In this document: positions 43,894 through 52,452 of the stretch, one piece after another
Layout: every line of letters begins with the position of its first letter
Position numbering within the stretch: the first letter of the stretch is position 1
Assembly: GCA_905215805.1 (NCBI GenBank)
Contig: CAJMRL010000004.1
Location: 119,939-183,938 of the forward strand
Length of the DNA: 64,000 bases
From: an uncultured bacterium
Lineage (GTDB): Bacteria > Bacillota > Clostridia > UBA1381
Direction of reading: 5' to 3'
The notes under the pieces: model-generated
Told to the model about the DNA's origin: nothing
The model's input: only the letters and a program-made list of their open reading frames with translations
Database searches by the model: none
Translations under genes and position numbers: made by a program

Positions 43894-44174
43894 TAACTGA
43901 AGAAAAATCCTTAATTTCGAAAATGGATATTGGTAAAATATGTGAATTGATAGAGAAATCATCTTCAAAACAAATAAGTGCATTTAGATATTATATAGCA
44001 GAATTATATAATTTTGTTAATATAAGTGATTATTATATGAACGATATACCAAATCTTAAAGAGCTGTTGTCAACAATGGAAGGAATTGATAAAACTGGTT
44101 TTGATAATATTAAGCTAATGAATATTGAGTTATTAGAAAAATTATTAAAAGAAAAAATCGAACTATTAAAATAA
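43839..44174 (+). CDS. C-terminal part of the KAP NTPase, split off by a frameshift
   Basis: A 111-residue frame that overlaps the previous gene and begins at a TTG without a ribosome binding site. Its sequence ('KMDIGKICELIEKSSSKQIS', 'FRYYIAELYNFVNISDYY') looks like the usual helical C-terminus of this NTPase group. I therefore read it as the displaced tail rather than an independent gene. Whether the G5 run is a real mutation, a slippage site or a sequencing error cannot be settled here. Confidence 0.65.
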   Translation: MGELLYDDLCERARNQSIITEEKSLISKMDIGKICELIEKSSSKQISAFRYYIAELYNFVNISDYYMNDIPNLKELLSTMEGIDKTGFDNIKLMNIELLEKLLKEKIELLK

Positions 44175-44324
44175 TAGAATAATCGTGGAAGTTTTGATCA
44201 TGCTTATCCGATTATTGTTATATGAAAATCTACGGATAGTTCAGCCATGGGATTTTTATATCTGAATATTTTAATTATTTATAGGCACAATATTAGCTTG
44301 AGTATTTTTAGCGAGGAAATTCAA

Positions 44325-44879
44325 ATGAAGAGTATGGTTAATAAAATAAAATTTGATAAAATAAAAGTATATTTTATATATTTTATAATGTATTCAGTAA
44401 TTGGATGGATTTATGAGACTGTATTAGAGGTTGCAGTATACAGATGGGGATTTTCCAACAGAGGTGTTTTGTTTGGACCATATTGCCCGGTGTATGGCGT
44501 AGGTGCGCTGTTCTTTATATTTACAATATATCCAATTATAAAAGGGAAAGCGTTGAAAAAAAGACTTTTTCTTATACCTGTGATTTTTATTTTATGTATG
44601 CTTATTGCAACGCTATTGGAGTTGTTGACTTCATATTTGTGTGAAGCAATAATGGGATCATGGCCATGGCAGACATATGCGGATTATAAATATAATTTTG
44701 AGGCAAGAATAGCTCTATCTCCTTCTATTAGGTTCGGAATAGGCGGAGTTGTATTTTTATACATAATACAGCCTTTATTTGAAAAAGTTATCAATAAATT
44801 GAATATGAAATATTTAAATATAATTTTTCTTATATTGGTGCTGTTATTTGGCATTGATTTATTTTACTGGCTATTTTAG
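44325..44879 (+). CDS. Putative ABC-transporter permease, CmpB-like membrane protein
   Basis: A 184-residue protein with about five membrane helices. 'YSVIGWIYETVLEV', 'NRGVLFGPYCPVYGVGAL' and 'LLELLTSYLCEAIMGSWPW' match the family annotated as ABC transporter type IV permease (CmpB-like, PF06541), which is widespread in Clostridia with unproven function. I chose the ATG at 44325 with GAGGAAA 5 bases upstream; an upstream in-frame ATG at 44247 lacks a site. It is followed by a terminator. Confidence 0.86.
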   Translation: MKSMVNKIKFDKIKVYFIYFIMYSVIGWIYETVLEVAVYRWGFSNRGVLFGPYCPVYGVGALFFIFTIYPIIKGKALKKRLFLIPVIFILCMLIATLLELLTSYLCEAIMGSWPWQTYADYKYNFEARIALSPSIRFGIGGVVFLYIIQPLFEKVINKLNMKYLNIIFLILVLLFGIDLFYWLF

Positions 44880-44899
44880 AAGCTTATAGAATATGGGAA

Positions 44900-44931
44900 G
44901 GTAATTGGAATAAAAAACCAATTGCCTTTTT
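44900..44931 (+). terminator. Intrinsic terminator after the CmpB-like gene
   Basis: A 9-bp stem (44900-44908 with 44918-44926, one G-U), an A-rich 9-nt loop, then T5. Confidence 0.82.
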
Positions 44932-45019
44932 ATATTGTTATATTTTTTCCTTAAAATTATTATATAATATCGTAAAATAATTTTCTTGGCAATACTAATA
45001 AAATTCTTTGAACTATTAA

Positions 45020-45048
45020 TTGCATAAGAGAGAAATTTGTGCTATAAT
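45020..45048 (+). promoter_or_regulatory. Promoter of murD
   Basis: TTGCAT at 45020-45025, a 17-base spacer, TATAAT at 45043-45048, 42 bases before the start codon. Confidence 0.8.
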
Positions 45049-45090
45049 AAGGACAGATGTAATTTTTCGAAATGAAAGGGACAAAATAAA

Positions 45091-46485
45091 ATGACAAAGC
45101 TTGAAGAATTCAAAAAAAATATAAATGGAGCTAATGTAAATGTTATAGGCATCGGGATATCAAATATGCCGCTTATACGGCTTCTTGTTAAGCTTGGTGC
45201 TAAAGTAACAGCTTTTGATGCAAAGGACGAAAAATATTTGGGAGATAATTATCTTCAATGCTGTGAGCTGGGAGTGAAAACGGTATTGGGAGAAGACTAT
45301 CTTGATAAGCTTGACGGGGATATAATATTTAAAACTCCGGGGCTTAGATATGATAAGCCGCAGCTTTTAAAAGCTGTTGAAGACGGGGCTGTACTGACCT
45401 CGGAAATGGAAGTCTTTTTTGAAATATGCCCGGCTCATATTATAGCCGTGACCGGTTCGGACGGAAAGACAACTACAACCACGCTTATTCATGAAATGAT
45501 GACCAAGGCGGGATATAAGACATGGCTTGGAGGAAATATAGGAAATCCACTTCTTGATAAAACAGAAGAAATGACAGAAAATGATTGGGTAATACTTGAA
45601 TTATCATCTTTTCAGCTTCACACAATGAAAAAATCACCGGAAATAGGAGTGATAACAAATCTTAGTCCCAATCATCTTGACTGGCATAAGGATTATGCTG
45701 AATATATAGATGCAAAAACAAATATTTTTACTCATATGAACAGAAATAATATACTTGTTCTTAATGCGGACAATGCGGACAGCGCGGCATTGCTTCCTAT
45801 TGCACATGTTAATGTTCGTATGTTTTCAAGGAAGAGAAAAGCTAATATATGGCTTGACGGAGATGTGATAAAAAACGGAGAAAGAAGCGTTTTAAATATA
45901 AATGATATAAAGATTCCGGGAATTCATAATGTAGAAAATTATATGGCGGCAATAGCAGCGGTAGATGGATTGGTAAGTGATGATGTTATTGTTGATGTAG
46001 CAAGGAATTTTGGAGGAGTTCCTCACCGTATAGAGCTTGTTCGCGAATTGGATGGAGTAAAATATTATAATAGTTCTATTGATTCAAGTCCGAACAGAAC
46101 GATCAATGCACTTAATGTATTTAAGCAAAAGGTAATAATGATTGCCGGAGGAAAGGACAAGGGAATTCCTTATGATGAAATAGGAATGCCAATAGTTGAG
46201 CATGTAAAAAAGCTTATTCTTATAAGCAAGATCCCTGTTACAGAAGAGGATAAAAAGCTTCATCCGTCGGCTGAGCAGATAAAGCAGGCAGTTATTAAAA
46301 CCGGAAGAGCGGATGAGTTGGAAATATTTGATGTGCATACCTATGAAGATGCGGTAAAGAAGGCCCATGAAATAGCACATAAAGGAGATATTGTAATCCT
46401 TTCTCCTGCAAGCACAAGCTTTGATATGTTCAGAAATTTTGAAGAACGTGGAAATTTATTTAAAAAATTGGTTAATGAATTATAA
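45091..46485 (+). CDS. murD: UDP-N-acetylmuramoyl-L-alanine--D-glutamate ligase
   Basis: A 464-residue cytosolic ligase adding D-Glu in peptidoglycan precursor synthesis. The N-terminal domain opens 'VIGIGISNMPLIRLL'; the ATP site is 'AVTGSDGKTTTTTLIHEM'; 'GGNIGNPLL', 'ELSSFQLHTM' and 'NLSPNHLDWHKDYAEY' are Mur-ligase motifs; the C-terminal domain has 'YNSSIDSSPNRT' and 'ILSPASTSFDMF'. In many bacteria murD lies in the dcw cluster; here it stands alone with its own promoter. Confidence 0.96.
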   Translation: MTKLEEFKKNINGANVNVIGIGISNMPLIRLLVKLGAKVTAFDAKDEKYLGDNYLQCCELGVKTVLGEDYLDKLDGDIIFKTPGLRYDKPQLLKAVEDGAVLTSEMEVFFEICPAHIIAVTGSDGKTTTTTLIHEMMTKAGYKTWLGGNIGNPLLDKTEEMTENDWVILELSSFQLHTMKKSPEIGVITNLSPNHLDWHKDYAEYIDAKTNIFTHMNRNNILVLNADNADSAALLPIAHVNVRMFSRKRKANIWLDGDVIKNGERSVLNINDIKIPGIHNVENYMAAIAAVDGLVSDDVIVDVARNFGGVPHRIELVRELDGVKYYNSSIDSSPNRTINALNVFKQKVIMIAGGKDKGIPYDEIGMPIVEHVKKLILISKIPVTEEDKKLHPSAEQIKQAVIKTGRADELEIFDVHTYEDAVKKAHEIAHKGDIVILSPASTSFDMFRNFEERGNLFKKLVNEL

Positions 46486-46551
46486 GTAAAGGCTGAATGT
46501 ATTGCCATTAGATACGGTATATCCGTTTATTTAATATAGGAGTAGATAGCT

Positions 46552-47592
46552 TTGAGAAAATTGATAAAAGAACTAAGCGATATGAGAGGCATATCGGGCT
46601 TTGAATACAGAATAAACAGAAGAATTGCTGATATGTTTTTGCCTTATTCCGATGAGGTTCGTATAGATAATTTGGGGAGTGTTATAGCATTTAGAGAATC
46701 AGGAAGCCCTAATGCTCCGAAAATAATGATAGAGGCTCATTGTGATGAAATAGGGCTTATGGTTACATCTATAACCGATGAAGGGTTTATAACGTTTGCT
46801 GCAGTAGGAGGAATAGATCAAAGGATCCTGCCTTCATTAGAGGTTACAGTACACGGAAAAAAGGATATTCCCGGAGTTATAGGGATTAAACCGGACAGAA
46901 TGCTTGAAAGTAAAAAGACTGTGTCAATGAAGGAAATGGCGATCGATACCAGTCTTGATGCAAAAATTGTAAAGGAAAATATTTTTGTTGGCGACAGTAT
47001 TACAATGGCACAGTCAATAGGAGCGTTAGGAAAAAAACAATGGAGCGGAAAAACTCTTGATGACAGGGCATCGGTTGCTGCTATTATAGATGTTATGAAA
47101 AATATAAAAGATGCAGAGCTTAATGCTGATGTATACGCCGTGGCGGCGGTGCAGGAAGAGGTAGGATGCCGCGGAGGAAAGACTACTGCCGGAGGAATAC
47201 GTCCTGATATCGCTATTGCTATAGATGTGACTCACGGAATAACACCTGATAATTCAGATAATGCATTTGAAATAGGAAGCGGATGCGCTATTTCGGTAGG
47301 TCCAAATATTCATCCGCTGCTTGCGAAGGCTTTGTTTAAAACAGCCAAAAAACATAATATAAAGGTCACAACAGAAGTATGCGGCGGAGAAACCGGAACT
47401 GACGCATGGGAAATGCAGATAGCAAGAGGCGGCGGAATACCAACAGCATTATTGTCCATTCCATTAAAATATATGCACACATCAGTTGAAACGCTTGCTA
47501 TATCTGATGTTAAGGCGACATCTAAATTACTTACGGCATTTATTATGGACTTTAGAGATATGACTGACTTTGTGTATTCGGCGGAGGTATGA
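46552..47592 (+). CDS. M42 family metallopeptidase (paralogue 1, intact)
   Basis: A 346-residue glutamyl/leucyl aminopeptidase-type enzyme forming cytosolic tetrahedral particles. All expected residues are seen: His63 in 'IEAHCDEIGLMV', Asp170 in 'KTLDDRASV', Glu202-Glu203 in 'VQEEVGCRGG', 'IAIDVTHG' and 'YMHTSVE'. The start is TTG at 46552 with AGGAG 7 bases upstream. It is the first of three tandem M42 genes, coupled to the second by a 7-base gap-free junction (GGAGG inside its own end). Confidence 0.93.
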   Translation: MRKLIKELSDMRGISGFEYRINRRIADMFLPYSDEVRIDNLGSVIAFRESGSPNAPKIMIEAHCDEIGLMVTSITDEGFITFAAVGGIDQRILPSLEVTVHGKKDIPGVIGIKPDRMLESKKTVSMKEMAIDTSLDAKIVKENIFVGDSITMAQSIGALGKKQWSGKTLDDRASVAAIIDVMKNIKDAELNADVYAVAAVQEEVGCRGGKTTAGGIRPDIAIAIDVTHGITPDNSDNAFEIGSGCAISVGPNIHPLLAKALFKTAKKHNIKVTTEVCGGETGTDAWEMQIARGGGIPTALLSIPLKYMHTSVETLAISDVKATSKLLTAFIMDFRDMTDFVYSAEV

Positions 47593-47594
47593 TA

Positions 47595-48611
47595 ATGGAT
47601 TTATTGAAAGAAATCAGTGAAGCAAATGCTGTAAGCGGGAACGAAGCTTATTTTATGAGGGATATTGCACCGGAAGCAGTAAAGAAATATAGCCTGCCCA
47701 AAGCGCCTTATGCAGACAGCATGGGAAATGTTATTCTTTTTAAAGAAGGAAGAAATCATGATAAATGTATGGCTGTAATGACTCATACAGATGAAGCAGG
47801 ATATATAGTGAAAGAAATAACGGATAAGGGATTTATAAAAATGGATTCCGTAGGGGACATAGATCCAAGAGTTATTATTTCAAAAAAAGTAAGCGTAGGG
47901 CCAAATAAGGTCAAGGGCATAATAGGGATGAAAGCAATTCATCTTCAAAAAAAGGAAGAGAGAGCACAGGTAGTAGATATAAAGAACCTGTTTGTGGATA
48001 TTGGCGCTAAAAACAAAAAGGATGCTGAAAAAAAAGTGCATCTGGGCGATTATATATCATTCAGCACGAGCTTTGAATATTTTTCTGAAAAAATAATAAA
48101 GGGCAAAGCTCTTGACAGAGCAGGCGTATACTGTGTATTGAAAGCAATGGATAAGATACCTGAATATGACACATATTTTATTTTTGCAGCTCAGCACCAT
48201 ACAGGAGTCAGAGGCGCTTCTATAGTTCTTGAAAAGATAAATCCGTCTAATATATTGATTGTTGACACAATAGAAAGTGCGGATATGTTTGGTGTCAAAT
48301 CTGCGGAAAAAGGCGCGGTGCTGCATGGAGGACCGGTTATAGGAATGATGGATAAAAACAGTATTATCGATAAGGAGCTGGCGCAAAACTTAGATAAAGC
48401 GGCAGAAAAAGCCGGAATAAAGACTCAAAAAATATATTCTTATCAAGGCGGAGCGGCAGGAGTGGTAAGAAGCGGATACGGCGGAAGACATACTGTAGTG
48501 GTTTCTATACCTTGCCGTTACAGAAATACACCTGTGTCATTTATGTCGACAGAAGATTTAAAAAATACCACAAAGATTGTAGATATATTCTTGGGAAATA
48601 AAATCGGATAA
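47595..48611 (+). CDS. M42 family peptidase homologue lacking active-site residues (paralogue 2)
   Basis: A 338-residue homologue of its neighbours. His64 in 'MTHTDEAGYIV' remains, but the catalytic/metal Glu-Glu pair is replaced by His201-His202 ('AQHHTGVRGAS'), the 'LDDR/LDNR' motif is shortened to 'ALDRAG', and the last metal His is Asn ('RYRNTPVSF'). It is therefore probably not an active aminopeptidase and may be a structural or regulatory partner of the flanking paralogues. The ATG at 47595 has GGAGG 7 bases upstream; codon use and length are normal, so it is not a decaying gene by appearance. Confidence 0.9.
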   Translation: MDLLKEISEANAVSGNEAYFMRDIAPEAVKKYSLPKAPYADSMGNVILFKEGRNHDKCMAVMTHTDEAGYIVKEITDKGFIKMDSVGDIDPRVIISKKVSVGPNKVKGIIGMKAIHLQKKEERAQVVDIKNLFVDIGAKNKKDAEKKVHLGDYISFSTSFEYFSEKIIKGKALDRAGVYCVLKAMDKIPEYDTYFIFAAQHHTGVRGASIVLEKINPSNILIVDTIESADMFGVKSAEKGAVLHGGPVIGMMDKNSIIDKELAQNLDKAAEKAGIKTQKIYSYQGGAAGVVRSGYGGRHTVVVSIPCRYRNTPVSFMSTEDLKNTTKIVDIFLGNKIG

Positions 48612-48621
48612 GGAGAGTATG

Positions 48622-49599
48622 ATGGAATTATTGGCAAAACTTGCACAAGCATATGGCGCTTCCGGAAATGAAAGTGTTGTTCGTGATATAATTATATCAG
48701 AGATAAAAAAATATTGTGATGACTATGAAGTTGACGCTATGGGAAATCTTATAGCTCATAAAAAGGGTAACGGAGTCAAAGTTATGTTTGCGGCTCATAT
48801 GGATGAAATAGGAATTATTGTGACCCATATAGATAAAAACGGTTATCTGCGTTTTTCAAAAGTAGGCGGATTGTATATCAGAGATTTGGTTCATAGACGT
48901 GTACGATTTTCCAATGGTGTTGTTGGAGTTATAGGCAGCGAAGAGGATGAATTTAATAAAAAACCTGATATAAGGAGGCTCTATATAGATATAGGAGCAG
49001 ATACAAGGGATGAAGCGAGTAAGAGTGTATCAATAGGCGATACTGCAGTATTTTGCGGGGAAACTGTTGTATCGGGGAACAGAATCATCTCAAAAGCCCT
49101 GGATAACAGAGCCGGATGCTATATACTTATATCAGCAATGAAAAAAATAAAAAGAAATAAAAATGATCTTTATTTTGTATTTACGACACAAGAAGAGGTA
49201 GGTTTAAGAGGTGCAAAGGCAGCGGCATATTCTGTTGATCCTGATTATGCTATAGCAATTGATGTAACAGATACAGGAGATACACCGGAGTGCAATGTGA
49301 TGGATGTAAAGCTGGGCAGAGGGGCAGCAATAAAGGTAATGGACAGTTCAATCATCTGTGATGTTGATGTTAGAATGGTATTGATCGAAACTGCTAAAAA
49401 AAATAAGATACCGTATCAAATTGAAATAATGTCGGATGGCGGAACAGATGCCGGAGCAGTTCATCTCACAAGAGCAGGAATCAAAACCGGAGGAATATCT
49501 TTGCCTACAAGGTATATTCATTCTCCGTCGGAAATGGCAGATATAAAAGATTTAGAGGCTTGTTGTGAATTGCTCATAAAATCAGTTGATGCGTTTTAA
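48622..49599 (+). CDS. M42 family metallopeptidase (paralogue 3, intact)
   Basis: A 325-residue member with the full set of motifs: 'FAAHMDEIGIIV', 'KALDNRAGCY', Glu191-Glu192 in 'TTQEEVGLRGA', 'AIDVTDTGDTPE' and 'PTRYIHSPSE'. It is expected to remove N-terminal residues from cytosolic peptides. The ATG at 48622 has AGGAG 6 bases upstream, and the gene follows paralogue 2 by 10 bases. The exported peptidase gene follows after 23 bases. Confidence 0.93.
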   Translation: MELLAKLAQAYGASGNESVVRDIIISEIKKYCDDYEVDAMGNLIAHKKGNGVKVMFAAHMDEIGIIVTHIDKNGYLRFSKVGGLYIRDLVHRRVRFSNGVVGVIGSEEDEFNKKPDIRRLYIDIGADTRDEASKSVSIGDTAVFCGETVVSGNRIISKALDNRAGCYILISAMKKIKRNKNDLYFVFTTQEEVGLRGAKAAAYSVDPDYAIAIDVTDTGDTPECNVMDVKLGRGAAIKVMDSSIICDVDVRMVLIETAKKNKIPYQIEIMSDGGTDAGAVHLTRAGIKTGGISLPTRYIHSPSEMADIKDLEACCELLIKSVDAF

Positions 49600-49622
49600 T
49601 ATGATTTAGCGGAAGGTAATGT

Positions 49623-51956
49623 ATGAGGGGTATAATAAATAAAAAGGCGGCTGCGTTATTTACGGTATTTTCTTTGACGCTGATACCGTCGGTTGTTTCT
49701 GCTAAAGAAACGAATTATTACGGCAGCTTTACAATGCCGAATATCAATTATGAAGATATAGTTAAAAATAATTTTGATAAGAATGAATTTTATGAGGCAA
49801 TAAATAGTGCGCGTGATGTTATAAATGGTTCAGATGGCGATATAGCTGAGATGTTGGACAGCTTTGAAAATATCTTTATTAAAGCTTCTACTGCATATAC
49901 TATTTCTTATATAGAATCATCAAGGAAAAATACAGAAGAAAACAATGCAAGAACCACTGAATATTATAATGACATTACGGATATGTATGAAAAGTATGAA
50001 GAGCTTATTAAAGAGGCATATGATAGCCGGTATACGCATGATGATACAGAGCAATGGCTCGACGGTGCGGAAGAGGCAAAGCTCTTTTTTGAACAGTATC
50101 CTGACACTAAAATATATGAGCTTATAAATAATGAAGCTGAATTGCTTGAGGAATATAGCAATAATAGGTTTGAGGATTATATCTATACGACTCCAAACGG
50201 GGAACAGTATGATTTTGATGCGTTAGTAAATGAAATTGAAAAATTAGAGAGTGAACTCGGGCAGTATGATTCAGACAGTGATGAAGGGATGAAGCAATTT
50301 TCTCATTTTTGGGAAATTATATCCGCGTATTATAAATATTACGAAGAAAGCGGAACACGGCTTGCCCAGTTATATAAACAGCTTGTGGACGTCAGAACTG
50401 AAATAGCACGATTAAATGGTTATAATGATTTTGCGCAGTATTCATATGCTTTAAATAATAAGGATTATTCTACCGAGGCAACCCGGCAGCTTTATGCAGA
50501 TGTAAAAGAGAATATAGTGCCTTTATATAAAATACTTATAAAAAATGGTGCAATGGAAAACATATCGCTGAATCTTGAAGACAATGAAATCATTGAAATT
50601 GTCGGAGAAGGGATTGACGATATAAGCAGTGAGATGAAAGCGGCTTACGACTATATGTTTAATAATAATATGATAGATCTTGCATATTCTCCGGAAAAAG
50701 TAGGGAGCGGAAACGCATATACAATATGGATCCCGGAATACAATACACCATATACATTTATAAGTCCTGAAAAAAACAATGATATTTGGAAGGTCAGCTC
50801 GCTGATTCATGAATTCGGGCATTTTAACACGCAGCTTTATGATCCCAATAGCAGAGATGGATTTAATGATACTTTGTATATAAACAGCGTTGATCTATCA
50901 GAGGTGAATTCACAGGGACTGGAACTTTTATTTACCGAATATTATGATAAAATATATGATATAAATGCCTCCAAAGCATATATGTATACAATATGCTCAA
51001 TGCTTGATTCGATATGCAGCGGATGCCTTTATGATGAATGGCAGACGCGTGTGTATGAAAATCCGGAAATGACTATTGAAGAAATGGACATGTTGTTTAG
51101 TGAGTTATGTAAGGAATATGGAATTGAAATGGGAGGACTGCCCTATGTATGGACCCAGGTGCCGCATAATTTTGAAAATCCAATGTATTATATCAGTTAT
51201 GCGGTAAGCGCTATAGCTGCTCTTGAAATTTGGGATATAAGCATTGACAGCCGAGATGAGGCAATAGATAAATATATGCGTTTATCGGCATTTGGAGATT
51301 ATGCTCCGTTCAGGGCATCGATCCTTGCAGTTGGACTGAATGATGTCTTTGACAAGGAAACGACAGAAAATATAGCTGATACAGTGGAGAATCATTTTAC
51401 TTGCGGATATGAAGATGTTGATATGGAGAGCTGGTATGCCGGACCAATATATCTAACATCAAAATATATGCAGCCTGTTGATAATACGCATTTTGAACCC
51501 GAAAGCTCAGCCACAAGACTCTATACCGTTGACTGCTTGGGAAGGTATTATGAGCTTTGCGGAGGAAACACTGATGGGTTTGCCGGTAGCTTCATTGATA
51601 CAGATAATGATAAATATGCGGCTTGGGCACAGGAAACCGGTATTATCAAAGGGTACGGAGATAATATATTTGGTTCATATGATGAGCTGACACGGGAACA
51701 GGCAGCGGTTATGTTGTTTAAATATGCGGGGAATATAGGAAATGTTTCTTACGGCAAAAATGAAAGTATTATGCAATTCGGTGACAGCGCAGAAATATCC
51801 GAATGGGCATATGATGCAATTTCATGGGCAGTAACCAATGGTATTATTAACGGTACAGACGAGGGACTGCTTATGCCGAAATCGGAATTGACACGTTCTC
51901 AACTGGCTCAGTTAATGACAAATTTTATGAAAAATTGTGAAGATTTCCTTGATTGA
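49623..51956 (+). CDS. SLH-anchored M3-like oligoendopeptidase
   Basis: A 777-residue exported protein. Residues ~1-27 form a signal peptide ending 'SVVSAKE'. The catalytic domain (about 30-600) is M3/oligoendopeptidase F-like, with the zinc motif 'HEFGH' at 396-400 and the downstream Glu in 'VNSQGLELLFTEYYD'. The C-terminal ~170 residues hold SLH repeats ('AAWAQETGIIKGYGDN', 'LTREQAAVMLFKYAG', 'DAISWAVTNGIINGTDEG', 'LTRSQLAQLM'), which anchor proteins to cell-wall polymers. It could cut extracellular peptides for uptake, with the M42 enzymes acting inside. Confidence 0.88.
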   Translation: MRGIINKKAAALFTVFSLTLIPSVVSAKETNYYGSFTMPNINYEDIVKNNFDKNEFYEAINSARDVINGSDGDIAEMLDSFENIFIKASTAYTISYIESSRKNTEENNARTTEYYNDITDMYEKYEELIKEAYDSRYTHDDTEQWLDGAEEAKLFFEQYPDTKIYELINNEAELLEEYSNNRFEDYIYTTPNGEQYDFDALVNEIEKLESELGQYDSDSDEGMKQFSHFWEIISAYYKYYEESGTRLAQLYKQLVDVRTEIARLNGYNDFAQYSYALNNKDYSTEATRQLYADVKENIVPLYKILIKNGAMENISLNLEDNEIIEIVGEGIDDISSEMKAAYDYMFNNNMIDLAYSPEKVGSGNAYTIWIPEYNTPYTFISPEKNNDIWKVSSLIHEFGHFNTQLYDPNSRDGFNDTLYINSVDLSEVNSQGLELLFTEYYDKIYDINASKAYMYTICSMLDSICSGCLYDEWQTRVYENPEMTIEEMDMLFSELCKEYGIEMGGLPYVWTQVPHNFENPMYYISYAVSAIAALEIWDISIDSRDEAIDKYMRLSAFGDYAPFRASILAVGLNDVFDKETTENIADTVENHFTCGYEDVDMESWYAGPIYLTSKYMQPVDNTHFEPESSATRLYTVDCLGRYYELCGGNTDGFAGSFIDTDNDKYAAWAQETGIIKGYGDNIFGSYDELTREQAAVMLFKYAGNIGNVSYGKNESIMQFGDSAEISEWAYDAISWAVTNGIINGTDEGLLMPKSELTRSQLAQLMTNFMKNCEDFLD

Positions 51957-52055
51957 TAATCTATAAGAATAAATGTTTTGCAGGAAATATTTCCTGTCGG
52001 TAAAATTGCCCAAAAAAGGACTTGATACTTTTGTTAAATTTTTATCTAAATTGTC

Positions 52056-52084
52056 TTGCAATTTTTAAATAAATGATGTAAAAT
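52056..52084 (+). promoter_or_regulatory. Promoter of mtrB-pfkA
   Basis: TTGCAA at 52056-52061, a 17-base spacer and TAAAAT at 52079-52084. Confidence 0.6.
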
Positions 52085-52157
52085 AGAAAATAGTAGAATA
52101 TATTTATCAGACAGATTATATTGCTAATCTGAAATGATTGTTATGGAGGGATCAGTT

Positions 52158-52394
52158 GTGGATGATGTAGTAAACGGCAGCTATATTGTTATAAAAGCTC
52201 TTGAAAACGGTGTTAATATAATAGGCTTGACAAGAGGCAAGGATACCAAATTTCATCATACAGAAAAACTTGATGCCGGAGAGGTTTATATAGCTCAGTT
52301 CACAGAAATTACTTCAGCAATAAAAATAAAGGGAAAGGCTGAGGTTTTCACGAACCATGGCAAAATAGTTTCGGGAACTCTTTTGAGCGACTGA
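52158..52394 (+). CDS. mtrB: Tryptophan RNA-binding attenuation protein (TRAP)
   Basis: A 78-residue TRAP. 'NGVNIIGLTRGKDTKFHHTE' and 'KLDAGEVYIAQFTEITSAIK' match the Bacillus protein nearly throughout, including residues that bind tryptophan and the (G/U)AG RNA repeats. It forms an 11-mer ring. I prefer GTG at 52158 because GGAGG lies 8 bases upstream and the length then matches the ~75-residue family; an ATG at 52134 would add 8 residues. No trp gene or (G/U)AG repeat tract is seen in the window. The neighbour is pfkA, which is unusual for mtrB. Confidence 0.93.
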   Translation: MDDVVNGSYIVIKALENGVNIIGLTRGKDTKFHHTEKLDAGEVYIAQFTEITSAIKIKGKAEVFTNHGKIVSGTLLSD

Positions 52395-52452
52395 ACAGAA
52401 GGAGATTTATAAAGTGAAATAATTTAAATATAGTGTGGGAGGAAACAACGGT

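Noticed and set aside
43839..44174. The 111-residue frame as an independent antitoxin-like gene
   Set aside because: No ribosome binding site, a TTG start inside the upstream gene, and sequence that reads as the NTPase tail after restoring one G.
52398..52420. Strong ribosome binding site followed by GTG AAA TAA between mtrB and pfkA
   Set aside because: A two-codon frame; it may be a remnant or regulatory, but a gene cannot be supported.
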